Program-made: the position numbers and the translations under genes
Shown: positions 34,273 to 42,559 of the stretch, in pieces
How the letters are laid out: each line of letters begins with the position of its first letter
How positions within the stretch are numbered: position 1 is the first letter of the stretch
Source of the DNA: Maricaulis sp034659015
GTDB lineage: Bacteria; Pseudomonadota; Alphaproteobacteria; Caulobacterales; Maricaulaceae
DNA: 64,000 nucleotides
Reading direction: 5' to 3'
NCBI GenBank assembly: GCA_034659015.1
Contig: JAYEGL010000011.1
Coordinates: 124,001 to 188,000, forward strand
Notes under the pieces: model-generated
Seen by the model: the letters and a program-made list of their open reading frames with translations, nothing else
Told to the model about the DNA's origin: nothing
The model's database searches: none

Positions 34273-35403
34273 ATGGAACCAACCTTTCCTATTTCGGTTG
34301 GTACCAAGCAGTATTACGTGAATTTAGATGATGCGGGCCATGTCGATAGTGTGTCGGTAGCATTTACAGATGTGGACCCAGCAAAAGGAATGGTTTGGAA
34401 TCAGGGCGACGGTAGTGCTCTGCCGAGTTTGTCCGTAGGCGGAGGGTTTATACTTGAAGCTGAACATGACATCCGATCGTGGCAATCTGTCATAGCCCCA
34501 TATGCCCTTATTGATATAGATTATAACGATTACGAAATAAATACTTCAAAAGAAGATGGTGATATCGAGTTAGAAAATTCTGTCAACTCTATAAATTTTA
34601 GAAAAGAAGAAAGAGAGGTGTGGGGTCAGGATGAGTATGGGGTGTTTGGCAGGGCCTTTTTATTGATCCAGCATTCCTATGAAAAAATTGAATATATGAA
34701 TTTTTTCATAGAGGGAAGAAAGTGTTTGGGTTTTGAAAAATATATAGACGCATATAACTTATTCTATTTGTTTTTAGAGTCGAAGTTTGGTCTTCCTCAT
34801 CGTAATAACGGCGCTGTGGAAAAGCTCTTAAAAAACGCTGAATTCGAAACCGCTTTGCGTAACGCGATTTCCGATTTCGGTTCAAACTTACCTGAGAGCA
34901 GCAAATTTTATACGGCCTTTGCGCTCCCTATTGATCTTCGTAAGGCGATAAAAGCCATTGTGCAGTTGCGGGGGTATCTCCGTCATCATTCACTCGGAAA
35001 TCCAGCGCGCTGGGACCCGCTGAATCAAAAAAGGTTCGAGACCGAAACGCGACTTCTCGCGATTGTTGTTCAGGATTTAGCAAATCCAGAAACCTTCTCT
35101 AGGGTTTGGGAAGTGGAACCCCAAGAAGAATTTTTGAGACAGGCCCAGGAGTGGGGGTATATGACACAGGTCAATGTTCATCTGACATTTCGGCAGGATG
35201 GGATCGTTAGAGATGTTGGTTTGAATTTGAATTTTCCAACGAACCAGCCAAATGCCGCTCTAGCTCAAACGGCTTTGCAGGAAGCACTGAAGGTATTCAA
35301 CGAGCGGTCTCCAGGTGCAGAGTTGTTAGGAATGCGAGCAACTGTGGCACCCAAGAGTAAGGAGTTGTTTAGATTTGATCTTGGTCCTGGTTTGCTGCGC
35401 TAA
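34273..35403 (+). CDS. Low-GC orphan protein with HEPN-like motif, function unknown
   Basis: A protein of about 376 residues (390 if a GTG at 34231 is used; ATG 34273 with GAGGAAAG is preferred). Codon use is far more AT-rich than its neighbours, which suggests recent transfer. The N-terminal part is beta-rich. The helical middle part contains ALPIDLRKAIKAIVQLRGYLRHHSLGN, where R233 to H238 reads RGYLRH and matches the RX4H pattern of HEPN ribonuclease domains. The C-terminal part is beta-strand rich (VNVHLTFRQDGIVRDVG). No signal peptide or membrane helix. The HEPN reading is an inference; the family is not recognised. Confidence 0.75.
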   Translation: MEPTFPISVGTKQYYVNLDDAGHVDSVSVAFTDVDPAKGMVWNQGDGSALPSLSVGGGFILEAEHDIRSWQSVIAPYALIDIDYNDYEINTSKEDGDIELENSVNSINFRKEEREVWGQDEYGVFGRAFLLIQHSYEKIEYMNFFIEGRKCLGFEKYIDAYNLFYLFLESKFGLPHRNNGAVEKLLKNAEFETALRNAISDFGSNLPESSKFYTAFALPIDLRKAIKAIVQLRGYLRHHSLGNPARWDPLNQKRFETETRLLAIVVQDLANPETFSRVWEVEPQEEFLRQAQEWGYMTQVNVHLTFRQDGIVRDVGLNLNFPTNQPNAALAQTALQEALKVFNERSPGAELLGMRATVAPKSKELFRFDLGPGLLR

Positions 35404-35406
35404 CTC

Positions 35407-35500
35407 TGCCTGACAACCGTCATCCCAGCGAAGGCTGGGATCCAGCCCGATCGCCGGTCTGGGTTCCGGCTTTCGCCGGAATGACGGTGGGTGTCAGGCA
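35407..35500 (+). repeat. Long palindrome E (CGTCATCCC type)
   Basis: CGTCATCCCAGC with GCCGGAATGACG as ends, inner AAGGCTGGGATCCAG and CTGGGTTCCGGCTTT, and outer arms TGCCTGACA (35407-35415) and TGTCAGGCA (35492-35500). It starts four bases after the low-GC gene stop and may end its transcript. This type, with CGTCAT ends, is widespread in proteobacteria and differs from family I. Confidence 0.85.
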
Positions 35501-35526
35501 ACGGTGACCCCCGATTTACCCACCAC

Positions 35527-35697
35527 TGTCATCCCGGATGGATGCCCTGCGTAGGCAGGGCGGAAGTCCGGGACCCATAGACTCGCTTTTGTCCAGATAT
35601 TGGCAGCGGCAGAACCGCGTCGGCTTCCGGCCAGCGCTCGTGTTTATGGGTCCCGGCACTACGGCCCGCATGCGCGGGCCATCCGGCCGGGATGACA
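35527..35697 (+). repeat. Family I palindromic repeat, copy F
   Basis: Ends TGTCATCCCGG and CCGGGATGACA, hairpins GCCCTGC/GCAGGGC and GGCCCGC/GCGGGCC, boxes GGGACCCATA and TATGGGTCCC. It follows palindrome E by only 26 bases. Confidence 0.9.
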
Positions 35698-35909
35698 GTG
35701 GTGGGGCGATTTCGCTTCCCAAAAAAACTCCGGCCTTGTTTCCAACACAATTCCGGTCCATAAGGTGCGTCATCGATATTGAATGACGAATCTTCTGGGC
35801 GCGGTTTTCGCCCCCCTGACGCTCTTCCTTCCAAAATCGACACTCGGGTATCTGTCGGCACACGGTCGGCCGGACCCACCTACACGTGACTGATTGAAAG
35901 GATCTCGTC
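35698..35909 (+). promoter_or_regulatory. Leader and promoter region of the cold shock gene
   Basis: About 210 bases without a coding region between repeat F and the csp start. It holds the dyad CGTCAT/ATGACG (35768-35773 and 35783-35788), pyrimidine-rich stretches and GAAAGGAT before the ATG. Cold shock genes usually have long structured 5' leaders; whether this one does is inferred from distance only. Confidence 0.4.
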
Positions 35910-36119
35910 ATGGCTACTGGTACCGTTAAATTCTTCAATACCACCAAAGGCTTCGGCTTCATCGCTCCGGAAGATGGCTCCACGGACGTCTTCGTCCACG
36001 CCTCTGCCGTCGAGCGCGCCGGCCTGCCGCCGCTCTCGGAAGGCCAGAAGATCAGCTTCGACGTCGTCCAGGACAAGCGTTCTGGCAAGAGCGCCGCTGA
36101 CAATCTGGAAGCCGTCTAG
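35910..36119 (+). CDS. Cold shock protein (CspA family)
   Basis: A 69-residue single cold-shock domain. GTVKFFNTTKGFGFIAPEDG is RNP1 and DVFVHASAV is RNP2, both intact. CspA-like proteins bind single-stranded RNA and DNA and melt secondary structure. ATG follows GAAAGGAT, after a leader of about 200 bases. A strong terminator follows. Confidence 0.96.
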   Translation: MATGTVKFFNTTKGFGFIAPEDGSTDVFVHASAVERAGLPPLSEGQKISFDVVQDKRSGKSAADNLEAV

Positions 36120-36170
36120 GCAGACAGTGCATCCGGCGGCTGGATGCCAGCGCGCCGGATCGGCAATCGG

Positions 36171-36199
36171 AAAGGCCGGGCATCAGCCCGGCCTTTTTG
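36171..36199 (+). terminator. Rho-independent terminator after the cold shock gene
   Basis: AAAGGCCGGGC ATCA GCCCGGCC followed by five T residues, about 50 bases after the csp stop. Confidence 0.88.
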
Positions 36200-36231
36200 C
36201 ATTTCCAGACCTGTTTCAAGGAGACCGCTCC

Positions 36232-36456
36232 ATGGTCCAAAGAACCGAGGCCGATGGCCTCTTCAAGCTGAAACCGCCGACGTCGAAGTCGAAGGCCGAC
36301 ATCACCGATGCCACGGTGCGCGAGTATCTCAAGGAAGAGAGCGACGCGCGCACGGCCCTGACCAACAAGCTGCGCGCCGCCCGCCTGGCCCGCGAGGCCA
36401 GCGAGCCCGCGCCGGAACCGGTCAAGCGCCGCAGCCCGCGCCGCGCCAAGTCCTAA
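36232..36456 (+). CDS. Small basic protein of unknown function
   Basis: A 74-residue protein, MVQRTEADGLFKLK at the N-terminus, then a helical, charged middle (TVREYLKEESDARTALTNKLRAARLARE) and a basic tail (KRRSPRRAKS). No domain is recognised; the composition suggests nucleic acid binding or a coiled helix. ATG 36232 follows AAGGAGA. It lies directly behind the csp terminator and overlaps the end of the convergent GST gene by four bases. Confidence 0.7.
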   Translation: MVQRTEADGLFKLKPPTSKSKADITDATVREYLKEESDARTALTNKLRAARLAREASEPAPEPVKRRSPRRAKS

Positions 36457-37058
36457 CCCGGCTGCAGCGCCGCGGCATCCCGCCCGGCCGTCCGCGTCAT
36501 GGCGGGCCGGTCGGCACAGCGGGCGACCCAGTCCCGGATTTCCGGATTGTCCGGCAACAGGCCGGAGAACCACTGGAAGGGGCTGGAACACAAAAGGTCG
36601 GCGGCGGAATATTGCTCGCCGAGCAGGTAGGGGCCGTTCTCCAGCGCTTCGGTGAGGCGCGCGAGCATCGCATCCATGTCCCGCAGGCTGGCCGTGATCG
36701 CAGGATGCGACAGGCCGGCCGCGTGCAGGATCAGGAGCGGCTCCATCACCCCCTGATAGTAGAACAGCCAGGACAGGTAGGCCCCGCGCCCGGGCTCGCC
36801 CTCGATCGGGCCAAGCCCGGCTTCCGGATACTTGTCCGTGAGATAGAGCACGATCGCGCCGCGCTCGCGCACGGTGTCCGCGCCGTCGACCAGGAAGGGC
36901 ACCTTCTTTTCCGGATGCGGATTGGCCGGATCCGGACCGCCCGAGCCGTCCTGGCGGGGAATGCTGACCTCGCGGATCTCCACATCGGCGCCGAGCTCGT
37001 CGATCAGGGTGACGATGCCGGACGAGCGGCTCATCGGGGCATGATAGAGGGTGGGCAT
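36453..37058 (-). CDS. Glutathione S-transferase family protein
   Basis: A 201-residue GST. The N-terminal thioredoxin-like domain (MPTLYHAPMSRSSGIVTLIDEL) includes the KKVPFLVDG motif with the cis-Pro, and RGAIVLYLTDKYPEAGL ends this domain; the C-terminal helical domain has the YLLGEQYSAADLL N-capping region. Substrate unknown. Divergent from the WYL regulator gene. Confidence 0.92.
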   Translation of the reverse strand: MPTLYHAPMSRSSGIVTLIDELGADVEIREVSIPRQDGSGGPDPANPHPEKKVPFLVDGADTVRERGAIVLYLTDKYPEAGLGPIEGEPGRGAYLSWLFYYQGVMEPLLILHAAGLSHPAITASLRDMDAMLARLTEALENGPYLLGEQYSAADLLCSSPFQWFSGLLPDNPEIRDWVARCADRPAMTRTAGRDAAALQPG

Positions 37059-37130
37059 GTCGAAATTCCTTTGGCTTGCGAGACCCGTGTCCTAAACCTC
37101 CCCTGCTGACAGATTGCGGCAGGAGGGAAG

Positions 37131-37829
37131 ATGGCGCGTACCGACCGGCTGATGCGTCTGATGGACACGATGCGGCGCCTGCCCGCGCCGGTCACGGCGT
37201 CGCGTCTGGCCGAAGAGACCGGCGTCTCCCTGCGACAGCTCTATCGCGATATCGCCACACTGCGCGCCGGCGGTGCCCTGATCGACGGTGCGGCCGGGGT
37301 CGGCTACACGCTGACCGAGGACCCGGCCCTGCCGCCGCAGAGCTTTTCGCGCCTGGAAATCGAGGCGTTGATGCTGGCCGTCGGTTCGCTGGAGCGGATC
37401 GGCGACGATGCGCTGACCGCGGCGGGCAAGGACGCGCTCGCCCGCATCATCGCCACCCTGCCGGACAGCCAGTCACGCCAGGCCCTGCATACCGCGATGC
37501 GGGTCTGGTTTCCCGCCGATGTCCGCCCGGACGTCTCGATCGACATGGATTTGCTGCGCCAGGCCTGCTGGGACGAATTTTCCCTGGTGATGGTCTATCG
37601 CGACCTGAAGGACAACCGCACCGAACGCGAGATCTGGCCGCTGGGCCTGTCCTACGGCGAAGGTACGCTGATGCTGCTCGCCCATTGCCGCCTGCGGATG
37701 GACTACCGGGTCTTTCACATCGGCCGGATCGAGGCGCTGGCGCCGGGCGGCGAGCGCTTCCGGCCGCGCCGGGCCGGACTGTTGCGGGAGTATGTCGCGC
37801 AGCGCAGGGCGCAAAAGGCGCGGTCCTGA
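37131..37829 (+). CDS. YafY-type transcriptional regulator with WYL domain
   Basis: A 232-residue protein with an N-terminal helix-turn-helix of the HTH_11 type (RLAEETGVSLRQLYRDIATLRAGG, about residues 25-48) and a C-terminal WYL-like domain (MVYRDLKDNRTEREIWPLGLSYGEGTLMLLAHCRLR). Such regulators often respond to ligands bound by the WYL domain. Divergent from the GST gene, which it may regulate. Confidence 0.9.
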   Translation: MARTDRLMRLMDTMRRLPAPVTASRLAEETGVSLRQLYRDIATLRAGGALIDGAAGVGYTLTEDPALPPQSFSRLEIEALMLAVGSLERIGDDALTAAGKDALARIIATLPDSQSRQALHTAMRVWFPADVRPDVSIDMDLLRQACWDEFSLVMVYRDLKDNRTEREIWPLGLSYGEGTLMLLAHCRLRMDYRVFHIGRIEALAPGGERFRPRRAGLLREYVAQRRAQKARS

Positions 37830-37848
37830 GGCGCGAGACGCACCGGTC

Positions 37849-38754
37849 TCAGCCGATCGACCGCAGCCGGTCGCGCAGTCTTGCTTTCGCGAAGTCGAGA
37901 AAGACCCGCATCTTGGTCGGCATCGCCCCCCGGCCGGCATGGATGAGATGCACCGGCAGCGGTTCGGGCTCGAAATCCTCCAGCAGGATGCGCAGGGACC
38001 CCTCGCGCACGGCCCGGGCGCATTGATAGCTCAGCACCCGCGTGACCCCGACCCCGTCGCAGGCCGCCGCCACGGCGGCGTCAGCGGCTGAAACGGTGAG
38101 GCGCGGACGCGGCGAGACGTCCACCGGATTGCCGCCGCCACGGCTGAAGCTCCATCGGCCCGCCGGCGAGAGAATGTCGAAATGCACGCCGGGCAGGGCG
38201 GCCAGGTCCTGCGGGGTTTTCGGGGTTCCGTGGGCGGCCAGCAGGCCCGGACTGGCCACCGTGACGGTGCGCACCTCGCCGACCCGTGTCGCGATCATCC
38301 CGCTGTCCGGCAGGGCGCCGATGCGCACGGCCATGTCGATATGCTCGTCCAGCAGGTGAAGATTGCGATCCGACAGGGTGAGGCGGATGTCGATCTGCGG
38401 ATATGCCGCCAGGAAGTCGCGGATCACGGGCAGGGTGTGCAGGCGCCCGAAACACACCGGCGCCGTGACGACGAGCGCGCCGCGCGGGGTGTGGAATTCG
38501 CCGGCCGCGGCGCGCTCGGTCTCGTCGATCTCCTCCAGGATGCGCCGTGCGGAAGCGATATAGGCTTCGCCCGCATCGGTCAGCGCGAGTTTCCGCGTCG
38601 TCCGCGTCAGAAGCCTTGTGCCCAGATGGGCTTCCAGCTCCGTGACCTGCCGGCTCACCGTGGCCAGCGGGATGCCGAGCGCCCGGCTGGCCGCGGAAAA
38701 ACTCCCGGCATCGACGACGCCGATCAGGGTCGACATGGCTTTGAAGCGGTCCAT
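37849..38754 (-). CDS. LysR family transcriptional regulator
   Basis: A 301-residue LysR regulator. The winged HTH is SFSAASRALGIPLATVSRQVTELE and RLLTRTTRKLALTDAG follows; the effector domain spans about residues 90-290. It is divergent from the AhpD-like, PNPOx-like and DUF1348 genes and is a candidate regulator of them. No repressor or activator site is apparent beyond the AT-rich promoter region at about 38755-38820. Confidence 0.93.
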   Translation of the reverse strand: MDRFKAMSTLIGVVDAGSFSAASRALGIPLATVSRQVTELEAHLGTRLLTRTTRKLALTDAGEAYIASARRILEEIDETERAAAGEFHTPRGALVVTAPVCFGRLHTLPVIRDFLAAYPQIDIRLTLSDRNLHLLDEHIDMAVRIGALPDSGMIATRVGEVRTVTVASPGLLAAHGTPKTPQDLAALPGVHFDILSPAGRWSFSRGGGNPVDVSPRPRLTVSAADAAVAAACDGVGVTRVLSYQCARAVREGSLRILLEDFEPEPLPVHLIHAGRGAMPTKMRVFLDFAKARLRDRLRSIG

Positions 38755-38879
38755 GATTATTCCATAAATCGGAAGATATGTTTCCAGAAATAGCCGATTA
38801 TCAATTCAGGTGGAATGCCTATTTCTCCCGGGCAAGACGCGGTCCCCGCCGGACCGCACGGACACCGAAGGAGAAATCA

Positions 38880-39425
38880 ATGTCCCGCCTGCCCATCCCC
38901 GATCTCGACGCTGCCCCGGACGCCTCCAAGCCGATCCTGGACGCTGTCCACAAACAGCTCGGCGTCGTGCCGAACATGTTCCGCCTGATCGCGTCCAGCC
39001 CGGCGGCGCTGGAAGGCTTCGCCGCAAACAATGGCGCCCTGGCGAAAACCCTCGACGTGAAGACCCGCGAGCGCATCGCCCTGGCCGTCGCCCAGATCAA
39101 TGGCTGCGACTACTGCCTTTCGGCCCATACCTATCTGGGCCTCAACCTCGCCAAGCTCACGCCGGAGGAGATCGCCCGCAATCGCCGCGGCCAGTCCGGC
39201 GATGCCAAGGCCGATGCCGCCGTGCGCTTTGCTGCCAAGGTGGTACGCGAACGCGGCCGGGTGGGCGATGGCGATGTCGCCGAGCTGCGCGAGGCCGGCT
39301 ATTCCAACGGCCAGATCGTCGAGATCGTGGCCCTGGCGGCCGAGAATGTCTTCACCAACCTCATGAACAACGTCGCCCGGACGGATATCGACTTCCCCGT
39401 CGTCACCGCCGCGCAGGCGGCCTGA
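38880..39425 (+). CDS. AhpD-like / carboxymuconolactone decarboxylase family protein
   Basis: A 181-residue peroxidase-related alkylhydroperoxidase of the AhpD type. INGCDYCLSAHTYLGLNLA contains the CXXC-XXH redox motif, the key feature of AhpD, and AAENVFTNLMNNVARTDIDFP is the conserved end. Such proteins reduce peroxides or act as disulfide reductases. ATG 38880 follows GAAGGAGA; a longer frame from 38778 has no support. First gene of a probable three-gene unit divergent from LysR. Confidence 0.9.
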   Translation: MSRLPIPDLDAAPDASKPILDAVHKQLGVVPNMFRLIASSPAALEGFAANNGALAKTLDVKTRERIALAVAQINGCDYCLSAHTYLGLNLAKLTPEEIARNRRGQSGDAKADAAVRFAAKVVRERGRVGDGDVAELREAGYSNGQIVEIVALAAENVFTNLMNNVARTDIDFPVVTAAQAA

Positions 39426-39494
39426 CGGCGCGCGGGCGGACTGCCCCCCGGTCCGCCCGCTCCCTTTTCCGGCGAACAGGACAGGAGTGGTGCC

Positions 39495-40148
39495 ATGAGC
39501 TACGGATTTCTCGATATCGCGGCCACGCCGAGCGTGCGGGCGGTGCAGGCGGAGATGGGCAGCGCCCATGTCTGGGAACGCTTCGAGGGCGATCGCGCCT
39601 TTGATGCCTTCACCCGGCACGAGACGGATTTCATCGCGCAACGCGACAGTTTCTACATGGCCACCGTGTCCGAAACGGGCTGGCCCTATGTGCAGCATCG
39701 CGGCGGTCCGGACGGTTTCCTCACCGTGCTGGACGAGCGCACACTGGCTTTTGCCGACTATCGCGGCAACCGCCAGTACATCTCCGCCGGCAATGCCCGG
39801 GCGAATGCCCGCGTGGCGCTGATCCTGATGGACTACGCCAACCGGGCGCGGCTGAAGATCTTCGCTACGGTGGAATTCCTGCCGGCCGGACCGGACAGCG
39901 ATCTGGCCGAACGGGTGTTCGCGCCGGACTATCGCGCCCGGCCGGAACGCATCGTGCTGTTGCACCTGGTCGCCTTCGACTGGAATTGCCCCCAGCACAT
40001 CACGCCGCGTTTCACCGAGGCGGAGATCATCGAGACCATGCGCGGCGTGCACGAACGCCTGGCCGGGCTGGAAGACGAGAATGCCCGCTTGCGGGCCGAG
40101 CTGGCCCTGGCCGGACAGACGTTTCGCGACGGGCGGGGGCGGCAATGA
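39495..40148 (+). CDS. Pyridoxamine 5'-phosphate oxidase family flavoprotein
   Basis: A 217-residue protein of the FMN-binding split barrel fold. FYMATVSETGWPYVQHRGGPDGFLTVLDERTLAFADYRGNRQYIS is the FMN-binding core, and the C-terminal end is a helix (MRGVHERLAGLEDENARLRAELAL). Likely reduces or oxidises a small substrate; the substrate is unknown. ATG follows CAGGAG. The stop overlaps the next start. Confidence 0.9.
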   Translation: MSYGFLDIAATPSVRAVQAEMGSAHVWERFEGDRAFDAFTRHETDFIAQRDSFYMATVSETGWPYVQHRGGPDGFLTVLDERTLAFADYRGNRQYISAGNARANARVALILMDYANRARLKIFATVEFLPAGPDSDLAERVFAPDYRARPERIVLLHLVAFDWNCPQHITPRFTEAEIIETMRGVHERLAGLEDENARLRAELALAGQTFRDGRGRQ

Positions 40149-40621
40149 CCGACGCCGTCCGTCCGCCCCTGCCGCCCTTCACCTCCGCAGCGGCCGCCGC
40201 CGACAAGGTGCGCCTGGCCGAGGATGCCTGGAATTCGCGTGATCCGGAGCGGATCGCGCTGGCCTATACGCCGGACAGCGAGTGGCGCAATCGCGAGGTG
40301 TTTCTCTCGGGACGGGCGGAAATCCGCGCCTTTCTCACCGGCAAGTGGAAGCGCGAGCACGACTACCGGCTCATCAAGGAGGTCTGGGCCTACCAGGATA
40401 ACCGCATCGCCGTGCGTTTTGCCTATGAGTGGCGGGATGACTGCGGATGCTGGTACCGCGCCTATGGCAACGAGAACTGGGAGTTCGCCCCGGACGGGCT
40501 GATGCGGCGGCGCGTCGCCAGCATCAATGACGCGCCGATCCGGGAACAGGATCGCAAATTCCACTGGCTCGGGGAACGACGGCCGGACGATCACCCGGGG
40601 CTGAGCGAGCTGGGGCTGTAG
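40145..40621 (+). CDS. DUF1348 / nuclear transport factor 2-like protein
   Basis: A 158-residue protein. AEDAWNSRDPERIALAYTPDSEWRNREVFLSGRAEIRAFL and the aromatic run KFHWLGERRPDDHPGLSELGL are typical of DUF1348, a SnoaL/NTF2-like fold. These proteins are often encoded with flavoproteins and redox enzymes, as here. The ATG overlaps the previous stop (ATGA). Confidence 0.9.
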   Translation: MTDAVRPPLPPFTSAAAAADKVRLAEDAWNSRDPERIALAYTPDSEWRNREVFLSGRAEIRAFLTGKWKREHDYRLIKEVWAYQDNRIAVRFAYEWRDDCGCWYRAYGNENWEFAPDGLMRRRVASINDAPIREQDRKFHWLGERRPDDHPGLSELGL

Positions 40622-40635
40622 AACGGATGGTGCGC

Positions 40636-41115
40636 CTAGAGCAGGGCCTCCACCGCGCCGCGCAGCTTTTCCGGCGTCTCCTGGGGGCCGAAGCGCTTGA
40701 CCACATTGCCCTCGCGGTCGACCAGGAATTTGGTGAAATTCCACTTGATCGCTTTGGAGCCCATCAGGCCGGTCGCCTCGCGCTTGAGGAATTCGTAGAG
40801 CGGGGCGGCGTCCTCGCCATTGACGTCGATCTTGGCGAACATGGGGAAGTTCACGTCATAGGTGAGCTTGCAGAAATTCGCGATCTCCTCGGCATCGCCG
40901 GGTTCCTGGTTGCCGAACTGGTTACAGGGAAAGCCCAGCACGACGAGCCCCTTGTCCTGCAGGTCCTGATAGAGCGTTTCCAGCCCCTCGTATTGCGGGG
41001 TGAAGCCGCATTTGGAGGCCGTGTTGACGATCAGCAACACCTTGCCGCGATAGTCCGACAGGGCGACGTCGTCGCCTTTGATGTCTTTCGCCGTGAAATC
41101 GTAGATGGAAGCCAA
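40636..41115 (-). CDS. Glutathione peroxidase (thiol peroxidase of the GPx family)
   Basis: A protein of 159 residues if translation starts at TTG 41115, which has AAGGA six bases upstream and gives the usual family start (ASIYDFTAKDIKG). ATG 41148 would add 11 residues and is also possible. The catalytic tetrad motifs are NTASKCGFTPQYEGLE (Cys in place of selenocysteine), GFPCNQFGNQEPG and KWNFTKFLVD. It reduces hydroperoxides, most likely with thioredoxin. It converges with the DUF1348 gene. Confidence 0.93.
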   Translation of the reverse strand: MASIYDFTAKDIKGDDVALSDYRGKVLLIVNTASKCGFTPQYEGLETLYQDLQDKGLVVLGFPCNQFGNQEPGDAEEIANFCKLTYDVNFPMFAKIDVNGEDAAPLYEFLKREATGLMGSKAIKWNFTKFLVDREGNVVKRFGPQETPEKLRGAVEALL

Positions 41116-41200
41116 GTCTCGTCCTTTCCGTCTTGCGCTTGCGTTCATACTCGACCCTTGCGGGCGCGCCGTCGAGACCGCGGCCGCGCATCCGGCCGTT

Positions 41201-41638
41201 TCAGCGCACCTGCCGGGGCGGTGCGGACGGCACAGGTTCGCCCAGTCCGCCCCTCGCGGCCACCCGCATGAGCCGGCGGAAGGTGGGGCATTCCATATGG
41301 CTCGGGGCGCGGCATTCGGCGGCGTGGCGCAACCCGTCGCGCATGGCGGCGAGCTGCCGGATGGTGCGGTCGATGTCGTCGGCCTTGTCTTCCAGCCGGC
41401 TTCGGTCGATCCGCGGCTCGCCCTCCGGCGTGAACATGCCGGCAATCTCGTCCAGTGAAAAACCGGCGGCCCGGCCCAGGGCGATCAGGGAGAGCCGGTC
41501 GACGATGCCCGGATCGAACAGGCGTTTCAGACCGCGCCGGCCGATCGAGGCGATCAGCCCCTTTTCCTCGTAATAGCGCAGGGTCGAGGCGGGCACGCCG
41601 GTCGCCTTCGCCACCTCGGCCGTATCCATGTCTTTCAT
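41201..41638 (-). CDS. MerR family transcriptional regulator
   Basis: A 145-residue regulator. The HTH is TAEVAKATGVPASTLRYYEEKGL, then GLKRLFDPGIVDRLSLIALGRAAGFSLDEIAGMF and a coiled helix for dimerisation. The C-terminus has two cysteines spaced C-X7-C in AECRAPSHMECPTFRRL, a possible ligand or metal site. Divergent from the methyltransferase gene; a MerR-type dyad lies between them. Confidence 0.93.
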   Translation of the reverse strand: MKDMDTAEVAKATGVPASTLRYYEEKGLIASIGRRGLKRLFDPGIVDRLSLIALGRAAGFSLDEIAGMFTPEGEPRIDRSRLEDKADDIDRTIRQLAAMRDGLRHAAECRAPSHMECPTFRRLMRVAARGGLGEPVPSAPPRQVR

Positions 41639-41645
41639 CGCTTGA

Positions 41646-41663
41646 CCTCAACTTGACTTGAGG
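41646..41663 (+). promoter_or_regulatory. MerR-type operator, resembling a SoxR box
   Basis: CCTCAACTTGACTTGAGG, differing at two positions from the well-known SoxR box CCTCAAGTTAACTTGAGG. TTGAC at 41642-41646 fits a -35 element. It lies between the divergent MerR and methyltransferase genes, 8 bases upstream of merR and 51 upstream of the methyltransferase. Confidence 0.65.
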
Positions 41664-41713
41664 TGGCAGGCTGCCGGTTCCGCCGCCATGCGGCAAGCGA
41701 AAAGGAGCGAGAC

Positions 41714-42559
41714 ATGGACGAGACCGAGGCACCGGACGACACGGCGAAGGCGATCTGGAACGGCGTGGCCGGACAGAACTGGGTGGAGGCGCAAAGCCTG
41801 CTGGACGGCATGTTTCAGGGGTTCGAGGACCGTCTCGCGGCGGACTGCGCCGAACAGGGCGCGCGCTACGTGCTGGATGTCGGCTGCGGCACCGGCGCGA
41901 CCACGCTGGCGATCGCGCGGCGGAGCGACGAGGCCGGGACATCGACAGGGATCGATATCTCGCAGCCCATGATCACCCTGGCGCGCGAACGCGCGGCGCG
42001 GGCGGGAGCCAAGGCAGATTTCATCTGCGCCGACGCCGAGGACTATCCGCTGGATACCGGGCGTTATGACCGGATCGTCTCGCGTTTCGGCGTGATGTTC
42101 TTCGCCGATCCGGTGCGGGCCTTCACCAATCTGCGCCGAGCGACGCGCCGGGGCGGGCAGTTGGGCGTCATCGCCTGGCGGGCGCCGGAGGAAAACCCCT
42201 TCATGACTGCGGCTGAGCGGGCCGCGCGCCCCTTCCTGCCGCAGACGCAGGAGGCGCCCCTTCCGCCGACCGGTCAGTTCGCCTTCGCGGATGCCGGTCG
42301 CGTGCGCGCCATCCTCGACGAGAGCGGGTGGTCGCAGGTCCGGATCGAGCCGCTGGATATCGTGTGCACCCTGCCGGAGACGCAGCTCGAGACCTGGTTC
42401 ACCCGGCTGGGCCCGCTGGGCCGGATACTGCCCGGTCTCGGTGATGCGAGTCGCGCCGCGGTCCTGGATGCGGTCCGGCAGGGGTATGCGCCCTTTATCG
42501 CCGGCGGCACGGTGCGTTTCACGGCGGCCTGCTGGATGATCGGGGGCGTCAATGAGTGA
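41714..42559 (+). CDS. SAM-dependent methyltransferase (class I)
   Basis: A 281-residue class I methyltransferase. ARYVLDVGCGTGATTLAIA is the SAM-binding motif I, TGIDISQPMITLARERA motif II and RYDRIVSRFGVMFFADPVRAFTNLRRATRRGGQLG the later motifs. The substrate is a small molecule of unknown type. ATG 41714 follows AAAGGAG. It is divergent from merR and its end overlaps the DUF2938 gene by eight bases, suggesting one regulated unit. Confidence 0.92.
   Translation: MDETEAPDDTAKAIWNGVAGQNWVEAQSLLDGMFQGFEDRLAADCAEQGARYVLDVGCGTGATTLAIARRSDEAGTSTGIDISQPMITLARERAARAGAKADFICADAEDYPLDTGRYDRIVSRFGVMFFADPVRAFTNLRRATRRGGQLGVIAWRAPEENPFMTAAERAARPFLPQTQEAPLPPTGQFAFADAGRVRAILDESGWSQVRIEPLDIVCTLPETQLETWFTRLGPLGRILPGLGDASRAAVLDAVRQGYAPFIAGGTVRFTAACWMIGGVNE

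Noticed and set aside
32304..34307. Open frame of 667 codons antisense to guaA
   Set aside because: Shadow of a clear enzyme gene; no family features.
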